Below are positions 24,501 through 30,619 of a DNA stretch of 31,348 bases, piece after piece (position 1 is the first letter of the stretch; each line of letters begins with the position of its first letter). Source of the DNA: Alistipes sp. CAG:514. Lineage in GTDB: Bacteria > Bacteroidota > Bacteroidia > Bacteroidales > UBA932. Where the stretch lies: NCBI GenBank assembly GCA_000431015.1, contig HF986075.1, positions 77,959 through 109,306 of the forward strand, given 5' to 3'. The translations under genes and the position numbers were made by a program. Below the pieces are notes generated by a model, which was given only the letters and a program-made list of their open reading frames with translations, searched no databases and was not told the DNA's origin.

Positions 24501-24664
24501 CCATCAGAGGTCTCGCGGTTGCCCTCATCCTTGGTATCTGCATCGGTACTTACGCTTCCATCTTCATCGGTACTCCTGTGATGTACGATGCCACAATATG
24601 GAACCAGAAGCGCCTCGCCGCCAAGAATGGCACAGCCAAGCCATCCAAGTCTTCGAAGAAGTAA
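21590..24664 (+). CDS. secDF: Protein translocase subunit SecDF (fused)
   Basis: This 1024-residue fusion joins SecD and SecF, as is usual in Bacteroidota. The SecD half (1 to ~640) has an N-terminal helix (~8-27), motif GLDLKGGMNVMLQVQ (~103), a large periplasmic P1 domain with VLRSRIDRFGVTQPSIQ and RILVELPGV, and five further helices with GMAVDANVIIYERIKEEL. The SecF half (~645-1024) has GVDFTGGRTYVVRF and the matching helix pair AINDNVVIFDRIREY. About twelve membrane segments in total fit the RND-like topology. SecDF uses the proton (or sodium) gradient to pull secreted proteins from SecYEG into the periplasm. There is an acidic, low-complexity insert at ~280-320 (GESDSTEVTGQPEAVVEPQD). 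Strong codon bias suggests high expression. Confidence 0.97.
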   Translation: MQSKGWIRLVAILLAIASIWQLSFTAVTSIQEKKAEKFAEKAAVAAQNSASFAQVPENDQAYYLDSIRKEQNRVFIDSISSQKVFLWNTYKECKAKEINLGLDLKGGMNVMLQVQLQDLVRAISGNSMNPEFQKALALAKDRSVNSREDFITLFADAWKEVANGQTLAQIFGTYEMKDKITPASTDAEVISVIRSEAESAVANSFNVLRSRIDRFGVTQPSIQKLGNSGRILVELPGVKEPERVRKLLQGTASLEFWETYTNQELSGYLAEANAKLAEILAGESDSTEVTGQPEAVVEPQDGADSLITSEIAQNQNTSAELDAYKKANPLFAVLNPSGSNSACIGFASAIDTAKVNRYLSMPQIAEIFPAEFKPMWSVKPSEYVQGDNIFELVAIKATSRDGKAKLDGGVITDARVVYDHGSNGEPSVSMSMNAEGANVWARMTSDNVGKQIAIVLDNMVYSYPNVQNAITGGSSSITGHFTPDEATDLVNVLKSGKLPAPATIIQEQVVGPSLGAKSINAGMISFLIAFILVLVYMIFFYQGAGVAADLALLCNVLLLFGVLVSFGAVLTLPGIAGLVLTMGMAVDANVIIYERIKEELAAGKGLGKAVADGYKNAYSAIIDGQVTTLLTGIVLFVFGSGPVQGFATTLIIGIITSVLTSIFITRLIFDDRISKGKSIAFENDLTKNFLKNTHFDFIAGRKWSYIISGTLIVISIVSVFTKGFTYGVDFTGGRTYVVRFDQPVTAEQIRSAAEVEFDGAVEVKQFGGESQMKITTQYKIEQESTDVDAEVESMLYHALKPFFAEKDITLEQFKSTVDNPNGIISSDKVGPTIANDMKRDAIIAVILSLLVIFAYIAFRFKGWTWGLGGVVSLAHTAIIVIGFFSLFSGILPFNLDVDQTFIAAILTIIGYAINDNVVIFDRIREYRVLHPNVDVRTNTNQAINATLTRTVNTSVSTLVTMLAIAIFGGESIRGLAVALILGICIGTYASIFIGTPVMYDATIWNQKRLAAKNGTAKPSKSSKK

Positions 24665-24684
24665 TCTTTGGTTAACGAATAAGT

Positions 24685-24715
24685 AAAGCGCCGACCCGGA
24701 CGGGTCGGCGCTTTT
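24685..24715 (+). terminator. Intrinsic terminator of secDF
   Basis: Stem GCGCCGACCC (24688-24697), loop GGAC, stem GGGTCGGCGC (24702-24711), then TTTT. The 10-bp perfect GC-rich stem begins 23 bases after the secDF stop. aspA converges on it from the other side and could use it too, with a weaker U-tract on that strand. Confidence 0.85.
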
Positions 24716-24740
24716 AGTATTCATATTTGTGTGGAAGAAG

Positions 24741-26135
24741 CTATCCGATCATATTCTTTGGATCCAGAGCCTTGTCTAGCTCCTCTTTGCTGAGGATGCC
24801 TCTTTCGAGGACGATGTCGTAGACGGAGCGGTTGGTCTCAAGAGCCTCCTTGGCGACCTTGGTGCTGGCCTTGTAGCCGATGATAGGGTTGAGGGCGGTC
24901 ACGATGCCGATGCTGTTCTTCACCATCTCGTAGCAACGCTCCTTGTTGACGGTGATGCCTTCGATGCACTTCTCGCGCAGGGTGTTCATCGCGTTCGTCA
25001 GCCAGGTGATGCTCTCCATGATGGATTCTGCGATCACAGGCTCCATGACATTCAGCTGGAGCTGTCCGGCCTCAGCAGCGAATGAGACGGTCATGTCGTT
25101 GCCGATCACCTTGAAGCAAACCTGATTGGTGACCTCCGGGATGACAGGATTAACCTTGCCAGGCATGATTGACGAGCCTGGAGCCATAGGCGGAAGATTG
25201 ATCTCCTTCAGACCGCAGCGAGGACCGGAGGCCATGAGCCTGAGGTCGTTGCAAATCTTGGAAAGCTTGACTGCCAGTCTCTTGAGGGCACCAGAGTAGC
25301 TGACATAGGCGCCAGTGTCAGGAGTGGCCTCCACGAGATCCGGAGCAGCGATGAACTTCTCGCCTGTGAGTTCGGTCATCTTCTTGGCGCAAAGCTCTGC
25401 GAAACCAGGCTTGGCATTGAGGCCGGTACCGATTGCGGTGCCTCCCATGTTGATCTCATAGAGAAGATTCACGTTTCTCTCAAGGTTCAGAACCTCTTCC
25501 TCAAGGTTGGTGGCATAGGCGTGGAACTCCTGGCCGGAGGTCATAGGAACCGCGTCCTGAAGCTGTGTACGGCCCATCTTGATAACGTCCTTGAACTCCT
25601 CACCCTTCTCCTTGAACGCGTCGATGAGATCCTTGAGGCTCTTCTCCAGTTTTCTGTTCATCCTGATGAAAGCGTAGCGGAAGGCAGAAGGATAGGCGTC
25701 GTTGGTAGACTGGGCGCAGTTCACATGGTCGTTAGGTGAGCAGAACTGGTACTCCCCCTTTGCATGTCCCATGATCTCAAGAGCCCTGTTGGCGATCACC
25801 TCGTTGGCGTTCATGTTCACGGATGTTCCTGCGCCTCCCTGCATCATGTCCACAGGGAACTGGTCGTGGAACTTTCCGTCGATGATCTCGCGGCATGCCT
25901 CCACGATCGCGTCGGCGATCTTCGGATCCATAGCTCCGAGTTCCTTGTTCGTCTGTGCCGCGGCAAGTTTGACGCAGGCCATGGCGATGACGTACTCAGG
26001 GTAGTCGCACATCCTGGTGTTGGAGATCTTGTAGTTGTTGAGGGCTCTCTGTGTCTGGACACCGTAGTAGGCCTCAGCCGGAACCTGAAGTTCTCCAAGA
26101 AGGTCAGATTCGATTCTGAATTTCTCTTCGCTCAT
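24741..26135 (-). CDS. aspA: Aspartate ammonia-lyase (aspartase)
   Basis: The 464-residue protein belongs to the aspartase/fumarase superfamily. Signature GSSIMPGKVNP lies at 320-330 (mobile SS loop with the catalytic serine), SPNDHVNCAQSTND at 133-146, GAGTSVNMNANEV near 101-113, and GGTAIGTGLNAKPG at 231-244. The text GRTQLQDAVPMT (188-199) has Gln where fumarases carry the active-site His (GRTHLQDA). It and SGALKRLAVKLSKICNDLRL (281-300) match aspartases, so L-aspartate to fumarate plus ammonia is the likely reaction. Fumarate would feed anaerobic fumarate respiration or the reductive branch. The gene is single, with its own promoter at 26182-26213, and ends convergent with secDF. Confidence 0.92.
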   Translation of the reverse strand: MSEEKFRIESDLLGELQVPAEAYYGVQTQRALNNYKISNTRMCDYPEYVIAMACVKLAAAQTNKELGAMDPKIADAIVEACREIIDGKFHDQFPVDMMQGGAGTSVNMNANEVIANRALEIMGHAKGEYQFCSPNDHVNCAQSTNDAYPSAFRYAFIRMNRKLEKSLKDLIDAFKEKGEEFKDVIKMGRTQLQDAVPMTSGQEFHAYATNLEEEVLNLERNVNLLYEINMGGTAIGTGLNAKPGFAELCAKKMTELTGEKFIAAPDLVEATPDTGAYVSYSGALKRLAVKLSKICNDLRLMASGPRCGLKEINLPPMAPGSSIMPGKVNPVIPEVTNQVCFKVIGNDMTVSFAAEAGQLQLNVMEPVIAESIMESITWLTNAMNTLREKCIEGITVNKERCYEMVKNSIGIVTALNPIIGYKASTKVAKEALETNRSVYDIVLERGILSKEELDKALDPKNMIG

Positions 26136-26181
26136 AATTGATAAGAATTATCTGTTTATAAAATGTTTTACTTTTGTTCGG

Positions 26182-26213
26182 CAAAGGTAAGCCCAAAAAA
26201 GATTATAAGCAAA
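26182..26213 (-). promoter_or_regulatory. aspA promoter (-33 TTTG, -7 TACCTTTG)
   Basis: Read on the minus strand, TTTG (complement of 26210-26213) and TACCTTTG (complement of 26182-26189) are separated by 20 bp, the expected Bacteroidota sigma-ABfr spacing. The -7 lies ~47 bp before the aspA ATG. It is the best-formed housekeeping promoter in the window. Confidence 0.7.
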
Positions 26214-26259
26214 ATTGCGACAATAAATTTCGATTTATTATTTGACCGCCCGCAAATTA

Positions 26260-26352
26260 GCCGCTTCGGCAAGCCCGGCAACCGGGAAGCACCGACCGAT
26301 GATTGGCCAGCCGCTGATCCGTCGGTCACTGTGTCTGTCGAAGCGCGGGTCT
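26260..26352. repeat. Intergenic repeat of the GGTCGCTGAGC...TCGAAGCG type
   Basis: CGGTCACTGTGTCTGTCGAAGCG (from 26327) matches the repeat words at 3534-3556 and 9362-9382, and GCCGCTTCGGCAAGC (from 26259) is an inverted partner. ACCGAC (26290) and GTCGGT (26324) also face each other. It fills the gap between the aspA promoter and the small membrane-protein gene. No frame of interest. Confidence 0.5.
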
Positions 26353-26381
26353 GCTAGGACATGCCTATCACCGGAGCGACT

Positions 26382-26410
26382 GAATATTCCAAAGAATATT
26401 ACTACATTTG
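26382..26410 (+). promoter_or_regulatory. Promoter of the small membrane-protein gene
   Basis: TACATTTG (26403-26410) fits the -7 consensus and lies 24 bp before ATG 26435. Directly upstream GAATATT occurs twice (26382 and 26394, 12 bp apart), in place of a recognisable -33, and might bind a regulator. Confidence 0.4.
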
Positions 26411-26434
26411 CGCCCGTTAATATTCAATGACACA

Positions 26435-26803
26435 ATGAGAGCGATAGGAACTGTTCTGCTGTTGGTCCTTTCCAACATATTCATGACATTCGCCTGGTAC
26501 GGCCACCTGAAGCTTCAGGATATGAAGGTCTCCACCAGCTGGCCGCTGATTCTGGTCATCCTCTTTTCATGGGGACTGGCTTTCTTTGAATATTGCGCCC
26601 AGGTTCCCGCCAACCGCTTGGGCTTCAACGGCAACGGCGGTCCGTTCAGTCTAATGCAACTAAAAGTCATTCAAGAAGTTGTCTCGCTGATCGTCTTCAC
26701 TCTCATTGTCACCCTCCTCTTCAAGGGTGAATCCCTTCATTGGAACCACCTCGCCGCGTTCGTCTGCCTTGTGCTCGCCGTCTTCTTCGTTTTCCTGAAG
26801 TAG
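26435..26803 (+). CDS. DMT-type small membrane protein (DUF486 family)
   Basis: The 122-residue protein has four hydrophobic helices (roughly 2-22, 35-52, 77-95 and 104-121) and the family texts LSNIFMTFAWYGHLK, FEYCAQVPANRLGF and SLMQLKVIQEVVSL. DUF486 proteins are small relatives of drug/metabolite transporters; none has a settled substrate. I start at ATG 26435, just after the -7 promoter word, because the longer frame begins inside the promoter. It is a single gene, converging with the abiE operon, with a hairpin-rich stretch after its stop. Confidence 0.8.
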   Translation: MRAIGTVLLLVLSNIFMTFAWYGHLKLQDMKVSTSWPLILVILFSWGLAFFEYCAQVPANRLGFNGNGGPFSLMQLKVIQEVVSLIVFTLIVTLLFKGESLHWNHLAAFVCLVLAVFFVFLK

Positions 26804-26834
26804 CGTCTTCCCCAAAGGTGTTCGGTGGAAAAGA

Positions 26835-26901
26835 CCGGAAACAGAATTGCGCAGGGAGTGCCGCCCGTGTCCTTCCTGCATGGTTTCCGGCAGCAATTCT
26901 G
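26835..26901. other. Interleaved inverted repeats between the DUF486 gene and the abiE operon
   Basis: CCGGAAAC (26835-26842) pairs with GTTTCCGG (26883-26890), and CAGAATTGC (26842-26850) pairs with GCAATTCTG (26893-26901), both perfectly. The pairs are interleaved, so only one can form fully unless they make a pseudoknot. The site is where the metallophosphoesterase remnant loses its family resemblance. It may be a bidirectional terminator or the scar of a rearrangement. Confidence 0.45.
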
Positions 26902-27016
26902 TCATCTGGTATTGGATACATAGCTTGTATATCACGGCGTTGAATTCGCCGTGAATATCTCCGCAAACAATAATGCTCTTTGCGTTAGGAAATGCGTATG
27001 TGTGAAATGAATTCAT
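26900..27016 (-). pseudogene. Truncated metallophosphoesterase, N-terminal remnant
   Basis: ATG 27016 overlaps the abiEii stop in an ATGA arrangement, the mark of a coupled third operon gene. The first 39 residues (MNSFHTYAFPNAKSIIVCG, then DIHGEFNAVIYKLCIQYQMT) include GDIHGEF, the first metal-binding motif of calcineurin-like phosphoesterases. After QMT the frame runs on antisense to the DUF486 gene for ~80 codons without the later GDxxD, GNHD or GHxH motifs. The protein must be inactive as an enzyme. Loss coincides with the inverted repeats at 26835-26901. Confidence 0.7.
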
Positions 27017-27897
27017 TTCTTCAACGATAGCCAATAGGGGGACAACTTTTCCGTAATATAATCAATGACCTCATTCAGAGGTAAGACTCCCTTGTATTTC
27101 ATCTTTTTCAAGAATGCGTTCCATTGAGTCTGCTTGATAGGATCATTCTTGAATTCGCCATTGAAAAGAGGGTGATTCTCAGTATATGTCGTTCCTCTAT
27201 TGCTGAAAACAGAGGCAATTGCTTCAGAAAGGGTTTCCTCATTTACCTTGACACGTGCTGATTCTGACGAAAGAATGGAATATACATCATAGAAGTCTTT
27301 CATCCTGCTGTTTGCCAGCGCCCGATCAATCATTGTCTGGAACTTTTCTGCTACAACAGTCTCCAAAGAATAAGCATTGATGCTAACCTCAGGCATATCA
27401 TCAAGAAGCAAGGGATAATCCAGTTCCTGGGGCTCTGGAACAACAATATCTCCAAACCCAATATCCATAGAAAAAGGTTGTACAATGGTGTCAAGATGAG
27501 CTGTCACAGTAACTGTGACGCCGTTATACTCTTTGTCCAAAGAAATGTCCTCAACCTTAATGTCATTCTCTCCGTTATCGAACATAAGACCATCTTCAGG
27601 GCATTGAATTGCGCAGATCTCTCGGAAAGCTTTTCGAATGGTTTCTTTGTCTCTGCTAATCTTGTCGCCCAGGAAATCAATGTCTTTCGTCGGACGAGCC
27701 TTGAACTTTTCGTAGGCGAAGAGAAGTGCACTTCCTTTCAGGCAGAAGTTATCCCGATATTGGCTCATCGACAGCCTGTACAACATCCGCTCTTGGATGT
27801 ATCTGAGCAGAATCTGCAAATATTCGGTTCCAGGCACTGAATCCCGGATGTTCAGGAGTTTGGCCCGAACCGACTTTGCTACATTTTTCTTTTCCAT
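27013..27897 (-). CDS. abiEii: AbiEii-type nucleotidyltransferase toxin
   Basis: The 294-residue protein belongs to the AbiEii/AbiGii group of nucleotidyltransferase-like toxins. The GS motif is in CLKGSALLFAY (52-62), the metal-binding aspartates are in RPTKDIDFL (68-76, D72 and D74), and the helical half has AEKFQTMIDRALANSRMKDFYDVY with the conserved NSRxKDFYD text. AbiE toxins are reported to modify RNA or other cell targets and cause bacteriostasis during phage infection. I start at ATG 27897, one base after the antitoxin stop; ATG 27915 would overlap it. The gene is clearly lower in GC than secDF or the exporter genes, as usual for mobile defence cassettes. Confidence 0.88.
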   Translation of the reverse strand: MEKKNVAKSVRAKLLNIRDSVPGTEYLQILLRYIQERMLYRLSMSQYRDNFCLKGSALLFAYEKFKARPTKDIDFLGDKISRDKETIRKAFREICAIQCPEDGLMFDNGENDIKVEDISLDKEYNGVTVTVTAHLDTIVQPFSMDIGFGDIVVPEPQELDYPLLLDDMPEVSINAYSLETVVAEKFQTMIDRALANSRMKDFYDVYSILSSESARVKVNEETLSEAIASVFSNRGTTYTENHPLFNGEFKNDPIKQTQWNAFLKKMKYKGVLPLNEVIDYITEKLSPYWLSLKK

Positions 27898-27898
27898 A

Positions 27899-28477
27899 TT
27901 ACAGCCCCATTTCAAGGTATTGTCTCATTGTTGACAGCACTCTCATTTGTTTTGCGTAATCCATAAGACGGGAAATGTTACGATCCTTGCGCTTGAGATA
28001 GTTCCTAAGAATCTCAACAGCCACTTCAGTCCCGATCTTGTTACGAAACTTTACAGCGTCGCAAACGCTTTTCTCGATGCAGAAAATCTTAACCTTATGA
28101 TTGGCAATGTCAGCTTCTTCAACGCCCATCGTGCAGTATTTCTCTTCCCAATAGCAGAGAATGATGCCAGAAATCTCCGGGGCCACCACTTTCCTGTGCT
28201 TTTCTATAGCAACGTAAAATCCATCAGGGATTTGAGTGGTAAGCCCATAATAATCCCACGCGGAATACATGCAAACGACACCGCCGGGGACGATCCTTTC
28301 AACATCTATCATCGTGGTCGCCAGTTCTTCAGGGAGAATATACACACCATTCTTGATTCTGATGACATTGCCGGATTTGATAGCCTTGTTGATTCCATAG
28401 TAAGCCCTGGGCTCACGTAGTTCATGAGTCCGTATCGTTCCTCCGCTTGCAGAGATGTCTTGGTAAAACTTGGCCAT
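27899..28477 (-). CDS. abiEi: AbiEi-type antitoxin, transcriptional repressor
   Basis: The 192-residue protein sits directly before the AbiEii toxin (one base between genes). The N-terminus (about 1-55: GGTIRTHELREPRAYYGINKAIKSGN and IRIKNGVYIL) is the winged-helix DNA-binding half of AbiEi proteins. The C-terminal half (VCMYSAWDYYGL, KVKIFCIEKSVCDAVKFRNK) is the domain required for antitoxin action. In the type IV AbiE systems described so far, AbiEi represses its own promoter by binding inverted repeats. A matching inverted repeat lies at 28501-28526, over the promoter. Confidence 0.85.
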   Translation of the reverse strand: MAKFYQDISASGGTIRTHELREPRAYYGINKAIKSGNVIRIKNGVYILPEELATTMIDVERIVPGGVVCMYSAWDYYGLTTQIPDGFYVAIEKHRKVVAPEISGIILCYWEEKYCTMGVEEADIANHKVKIFCIEKSVCDAVKFRNKIGTEVAVEILRNYLKRKDRNISRLMDYAKQMRVLSTMRQYLEMGL

Positions 28478-28494
28478 ATGCGTATGATTCGCGA

Positions 28495-28526
28495 CAAATA
28501 TACGGCTAATTTTTGAAATGGCCGTA
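28495..28526 (-). promoter_or_regulatory. abiE promoter with inverted-repeat operator candidate
   Basis: Read on the minus strand, TATATTTG (complement of 28495-28502) is a -7 element 17 bp before the abiEi ATG. TACGGC (28501-28506) and GCCGTA (28521-28526) form a perfect 6-bp inverted repeat with a 14-base spacer. The repeat spans the -7 edge and the region toward -33, where a repressor would block transcription. Confidence 0.5.
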
Positions 28527-28778
28527 GTTTTTTGATAATTCTTTCATGAATCGATATGACCTTCGGATACTGCCCCTGTTCCCATTTTTGAAACAGTCGC
28601 TCAGAAGCGCATAGAAAGCCGTTTTTGCGAAAAACCTTATAATCTATGTCACTTTTCAGCGATAGTGACGCGAAAAAAAATAATTCTATTAATGCTGGGT
28701 GTCTTATAGGGAAAATATACTGATGGTTTCCATGTTTGAGCGAGAAAAACTTTAACTTTGTAGAAATACGTTGAGACT
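28527..28778 (+). promoter_or_regulatory. AT-rich divergent region, promoter of the AlbA_2 gene
   Basis: No gene is seen. TAACTTTG (28753-28760) is a -7 candidate 18 bp before ATG 28779, with TTTG at 28735-28738 only 14 bp upstream of it. ATTTTTGAAA occurs at 28509 and 28584 as a 75-bp direct repeat. The rest is unremarkable AT-rich sequence. Confidence 0.35.
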
Positions 28779-30320
28779 ATGACAACGCAAGAAATACTCA
28801 AGCTTTGTGGGAAAGGTGAGCAGACACCCGTTCAAATGAAGGAACGGGTCACTGATGCGTATGAGTTGGGGAAAGAAATGGTTTGCTACGCCAATGAGCG
28901 AGGAGGCGGATTGATTATCATAGGAGTCAATGATAAAACGGGAAAGGTCAATGCGCTTTCACGCACGGAGGTGCAGGAGCAAACAGGGCTTCTTTCCCAA
29001 ATCGCAACCGACCTAGTCCATCCCGCCGTTTCCATCAAAGCTGAAAACGTTGATGTCCCTGGCGGGCAATTGATAGCCGTTACAGTCCTTGAGGGCATCA
29101 ATAAGCCATACAAGGACAACAAGGGAGTTGTCTGGGTTAAGAACGGCGCTAACAAGCGTCGCATCGTTGACAACGCAGAGATTGCCGAGATGATGTCCGA
29201 TAGCGGCACATTCCGACAAGATGAGGCTATCATCCCCGGAGCAACTATTGCGGACCTGGATAGGAATGTTGTCAAGACCTACCTAATAAAGAGGTTTGAG
29301 GCGTCCTACAAATCCAAGGATTTGACTTATGAGCAGATACAGGATGCTTCCGCTGACGAGCTTGTTAGTTTGGCGGCATCTGGAATGACGGTTGAACGCT
29401 TGTTGAAGAACTTTGGGCTCATTCGTTCTGATGGCGGCATCACCTATGCGGCGATGCTGTTGTTCGGCAGACATCCATGGCGTTGGCTTCCTACTGCCAC
29501 AGTCAAATGCGTCAGCTTTATCGGGAACAGCCTAGGGGGAACTGAGTTCCGTGATAAAATGGATGACTTGGATGCCGATGGCGGCATTCTTATCCAGTAT
29601 GAAGCTATGATGGCTTTTCTCAAGCGGAATCTTCACAATGTTCAGGTGGATTCTGATTTCAACTCTCTTGGACAACTGGAGATACCTGTTGGCGCACTGT
29701 CCGAAATATGTTCCAATGCCCTCCTGCATCGTTCTTACAGTTGGGAGGCGCCCATTCGGGTGTTTGTCTTTGATAACCGTGTAGAGATCCATAGCCCTGG
29801 CGCCCTTCCGGGCGGATTGGAGGTTGAGGATGTCCTATCTGGTACATCCCTTCCGCGGAACAAGATGCTTTTTACTCACGGAGCATTTTTACTACCCTAT
29901 TCAGGCATTGGCAGCGGTTTCCTTCGTGCTCGTGAACTGGATGACAAAATGGAGGTCGTTAACGACACCAAGAAGAAAGAGGTCATAGTTACTTTTTGGC
30001 GGGGAAGTAACCAAGAACGTGTCAGAGTAACGGAGTTTGGTAACGGAGTAACCAAGAAAAGTAACGGAGCTCAACAAAAAGTAACGGAGTCGAGTAACGG
30101 AGTTGCACCATCAAAAGTCAAATTGCCGGGGAAGGAACAAGACATTATTAACTTTTGCACCGTCCCTAGAACAGCAGCAGAAATCCTATCAAGGATGGGC
30201 TTGACAAATCAGACTAAGAATAGAAAAAAACACATTAATCCTCTTGTGGAGCAAGGGAGACTTAAACTCACGATTCCTGATAAGCCGAATGATCCAAACC
30301 AGAAATATGTAAAGGCATAA
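28779..30320 (+). CDS. AlbA_2/Schlafen-type putative ATP-binding protein
   Basis: The 513-residue protein has the common three-part layout of this family. An N-terminal AlbA_2 (Slfn) domain (~15-140) carries MVCYANERGGGLIIIGVNDKTG. A central GHKL-like ATP-binding part (~275-405) has EICSNALLHRSYSWEAPIRV, then RVEIHSPGALPGGL, a glycine-rich lid and GIGSGFLRAREL. The C-terminal winged-helix segment (~455-513) contains FCTVPRTAAEILSRMGL. Such proteins are annotated as regulators or defence-associated; their biochemical role is not settled. A low-complexity linker (~415-445) is built from a DNA-level repeat (30027-30102). It is AT-richer than its core-genome neighbours, divergent from abiE, and next to a tRNA gene, so probably part of an accessory island. 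Confidence 0.85.
   Translation: MTTQEILKLCGKGEQTPVQMKERVTDAYELGKEMVCYANERGGGLIIIGVNDKTGKVNALSRTEVQEQTGLLSQIATDLVHPAVSIKAENVDVPGGQLIAVTVLEGINKPYKDNKGVVWVKNGANKRRIVDNAEIAEMMSDSGTFRQDEAIIPGATIADLDRNVVKTYLIKRFEASYKSKDLTYEQIQDASADELVSLAASGMTVERLLKNFGLIRSDGGITYAAMLLFGRHPWRWLPTATVKCVSFIGNSLGGTEFRDKMDDLDADGGILIQYEAMMAFLKRNLHNVQVDSDFNSLGQLEIPVGALSEICSNALLHRSYSWEAPIRVFVFDNRVEIHSPGALPGGLEVEDVLSGTSLPRNKMLFTHGAFLLPYSGIGSGFLRARELDDKMEVVNDTKKKEVIVTFWRGSNQERVRVTEFGNGVTKKSNGAQQKVTESSNGVAPSKVKLPGKEQDIINFCTVPRTAAEILSRMGLTNQTKNRKKHINPLVEQGRLKLTIPDKPNDPNQKYVKA
30027..30102 (+). repeat. GTAACGGAG repeats inside the AlbA_2 gene linker
   Basis: GTAACGGAG occurs five times, at 30027, 30040, 30061, 30081 and 30094 (steps of 13, 21, 20 and 13). 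Two copies are read as Val-Thr-Glu and three in another phase as (Gly/Ser)-Asn-Gly. The repeat is therefore conserved as DNA and not as protein, in the linker between the ATP-binding and winged-helix parts. Confidence 0.75.
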
Positions 30321-30404
30321 TGAAAGATCGGGCTAAATAGTACGTGCAAACTTCAAACCGCCCGATAAGTCGCCAAAATGTCGCCAAAAATTGAGACACA
30401 AAAA

Positions 30405-30442
30405 GAGCTAACCACTGAAAATCAGTCAGTTAGCTCTTTTTA
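30405..30442. terminator. Bidirectional terminator between the AlbA_2 gene and tRNA-Leu
   Basis: GAGCTAAC (30405-30412) pairs with GTTAGCTC, and ACTGA with TCAGT inside it; six T follow on the plus strand and AAAA precedes on the left, giving U-tracts in both directions. Between 30321 and 30404 there is a weak inverted repeat (ATCGGGC/GCCCGAT) and GTCGCCAAAA twice in 11 bp (30369, 30380), but no gene. Confidence 0.8.
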
Positions 30443-30445
30443 AGG

Positions 30446-30530
30446 TGCCTCGGGCGGGAATCGAACCCGCACGGACATTTCTGTCCAAGGGATTTTAAGT
30501 CCCTCGTGTCTACCATTTCACCACCAAGGC
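30446..30530 (-). tRNA. tRNA-Leu (anticodon TAA)
   Basis: Read on the minus strand the gene starts GCCTTGG and ends CCGAGGC-A, a seven-pair acceptor stem with one T-G pair. The anticodon stem-loop is GGGA-CTTAAAA-TCCC with anticodon TAA (Leu, codon UUA). A variable arm GGACAGAAATGTCC shows the class II form. The T arm is GCGGG-TTCGAAT-CCCGC. The 3' CCA is not encoded in full (ACCTT follows). Confidence 0.97.
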
Positions 30531-30541
30531 GGTGTGGGCTG

Positions 30542-30549
30542 CAAATTTA
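30542..30549 (-). promoter_or_regulatory. -7 element of the tRNA-Leu promoter
   Basis: TAAATTTG on the minus strand (complement of 30542-30549) fits the TAnnTTTG consensus, 11 bases before the tRNA 5' end. No TTTG is found at the usual upstream distance. Confidence 0.45.
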
Positions 30550-30619
30550 CTAAAAAAATGTCATTGATTGTGTAAAGCCCCTTAAGAAGTTTAAAAAGTA
30601 GTGATGTTAGGAAGATCGG

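Noticed and set aside
30446..30530. Direct repeat of the tRNA-Leu 3' end marking an attachment site
   Set aside because: I looked for the T-arm/acceptor sequence across 26400-30400 and found no second copy.
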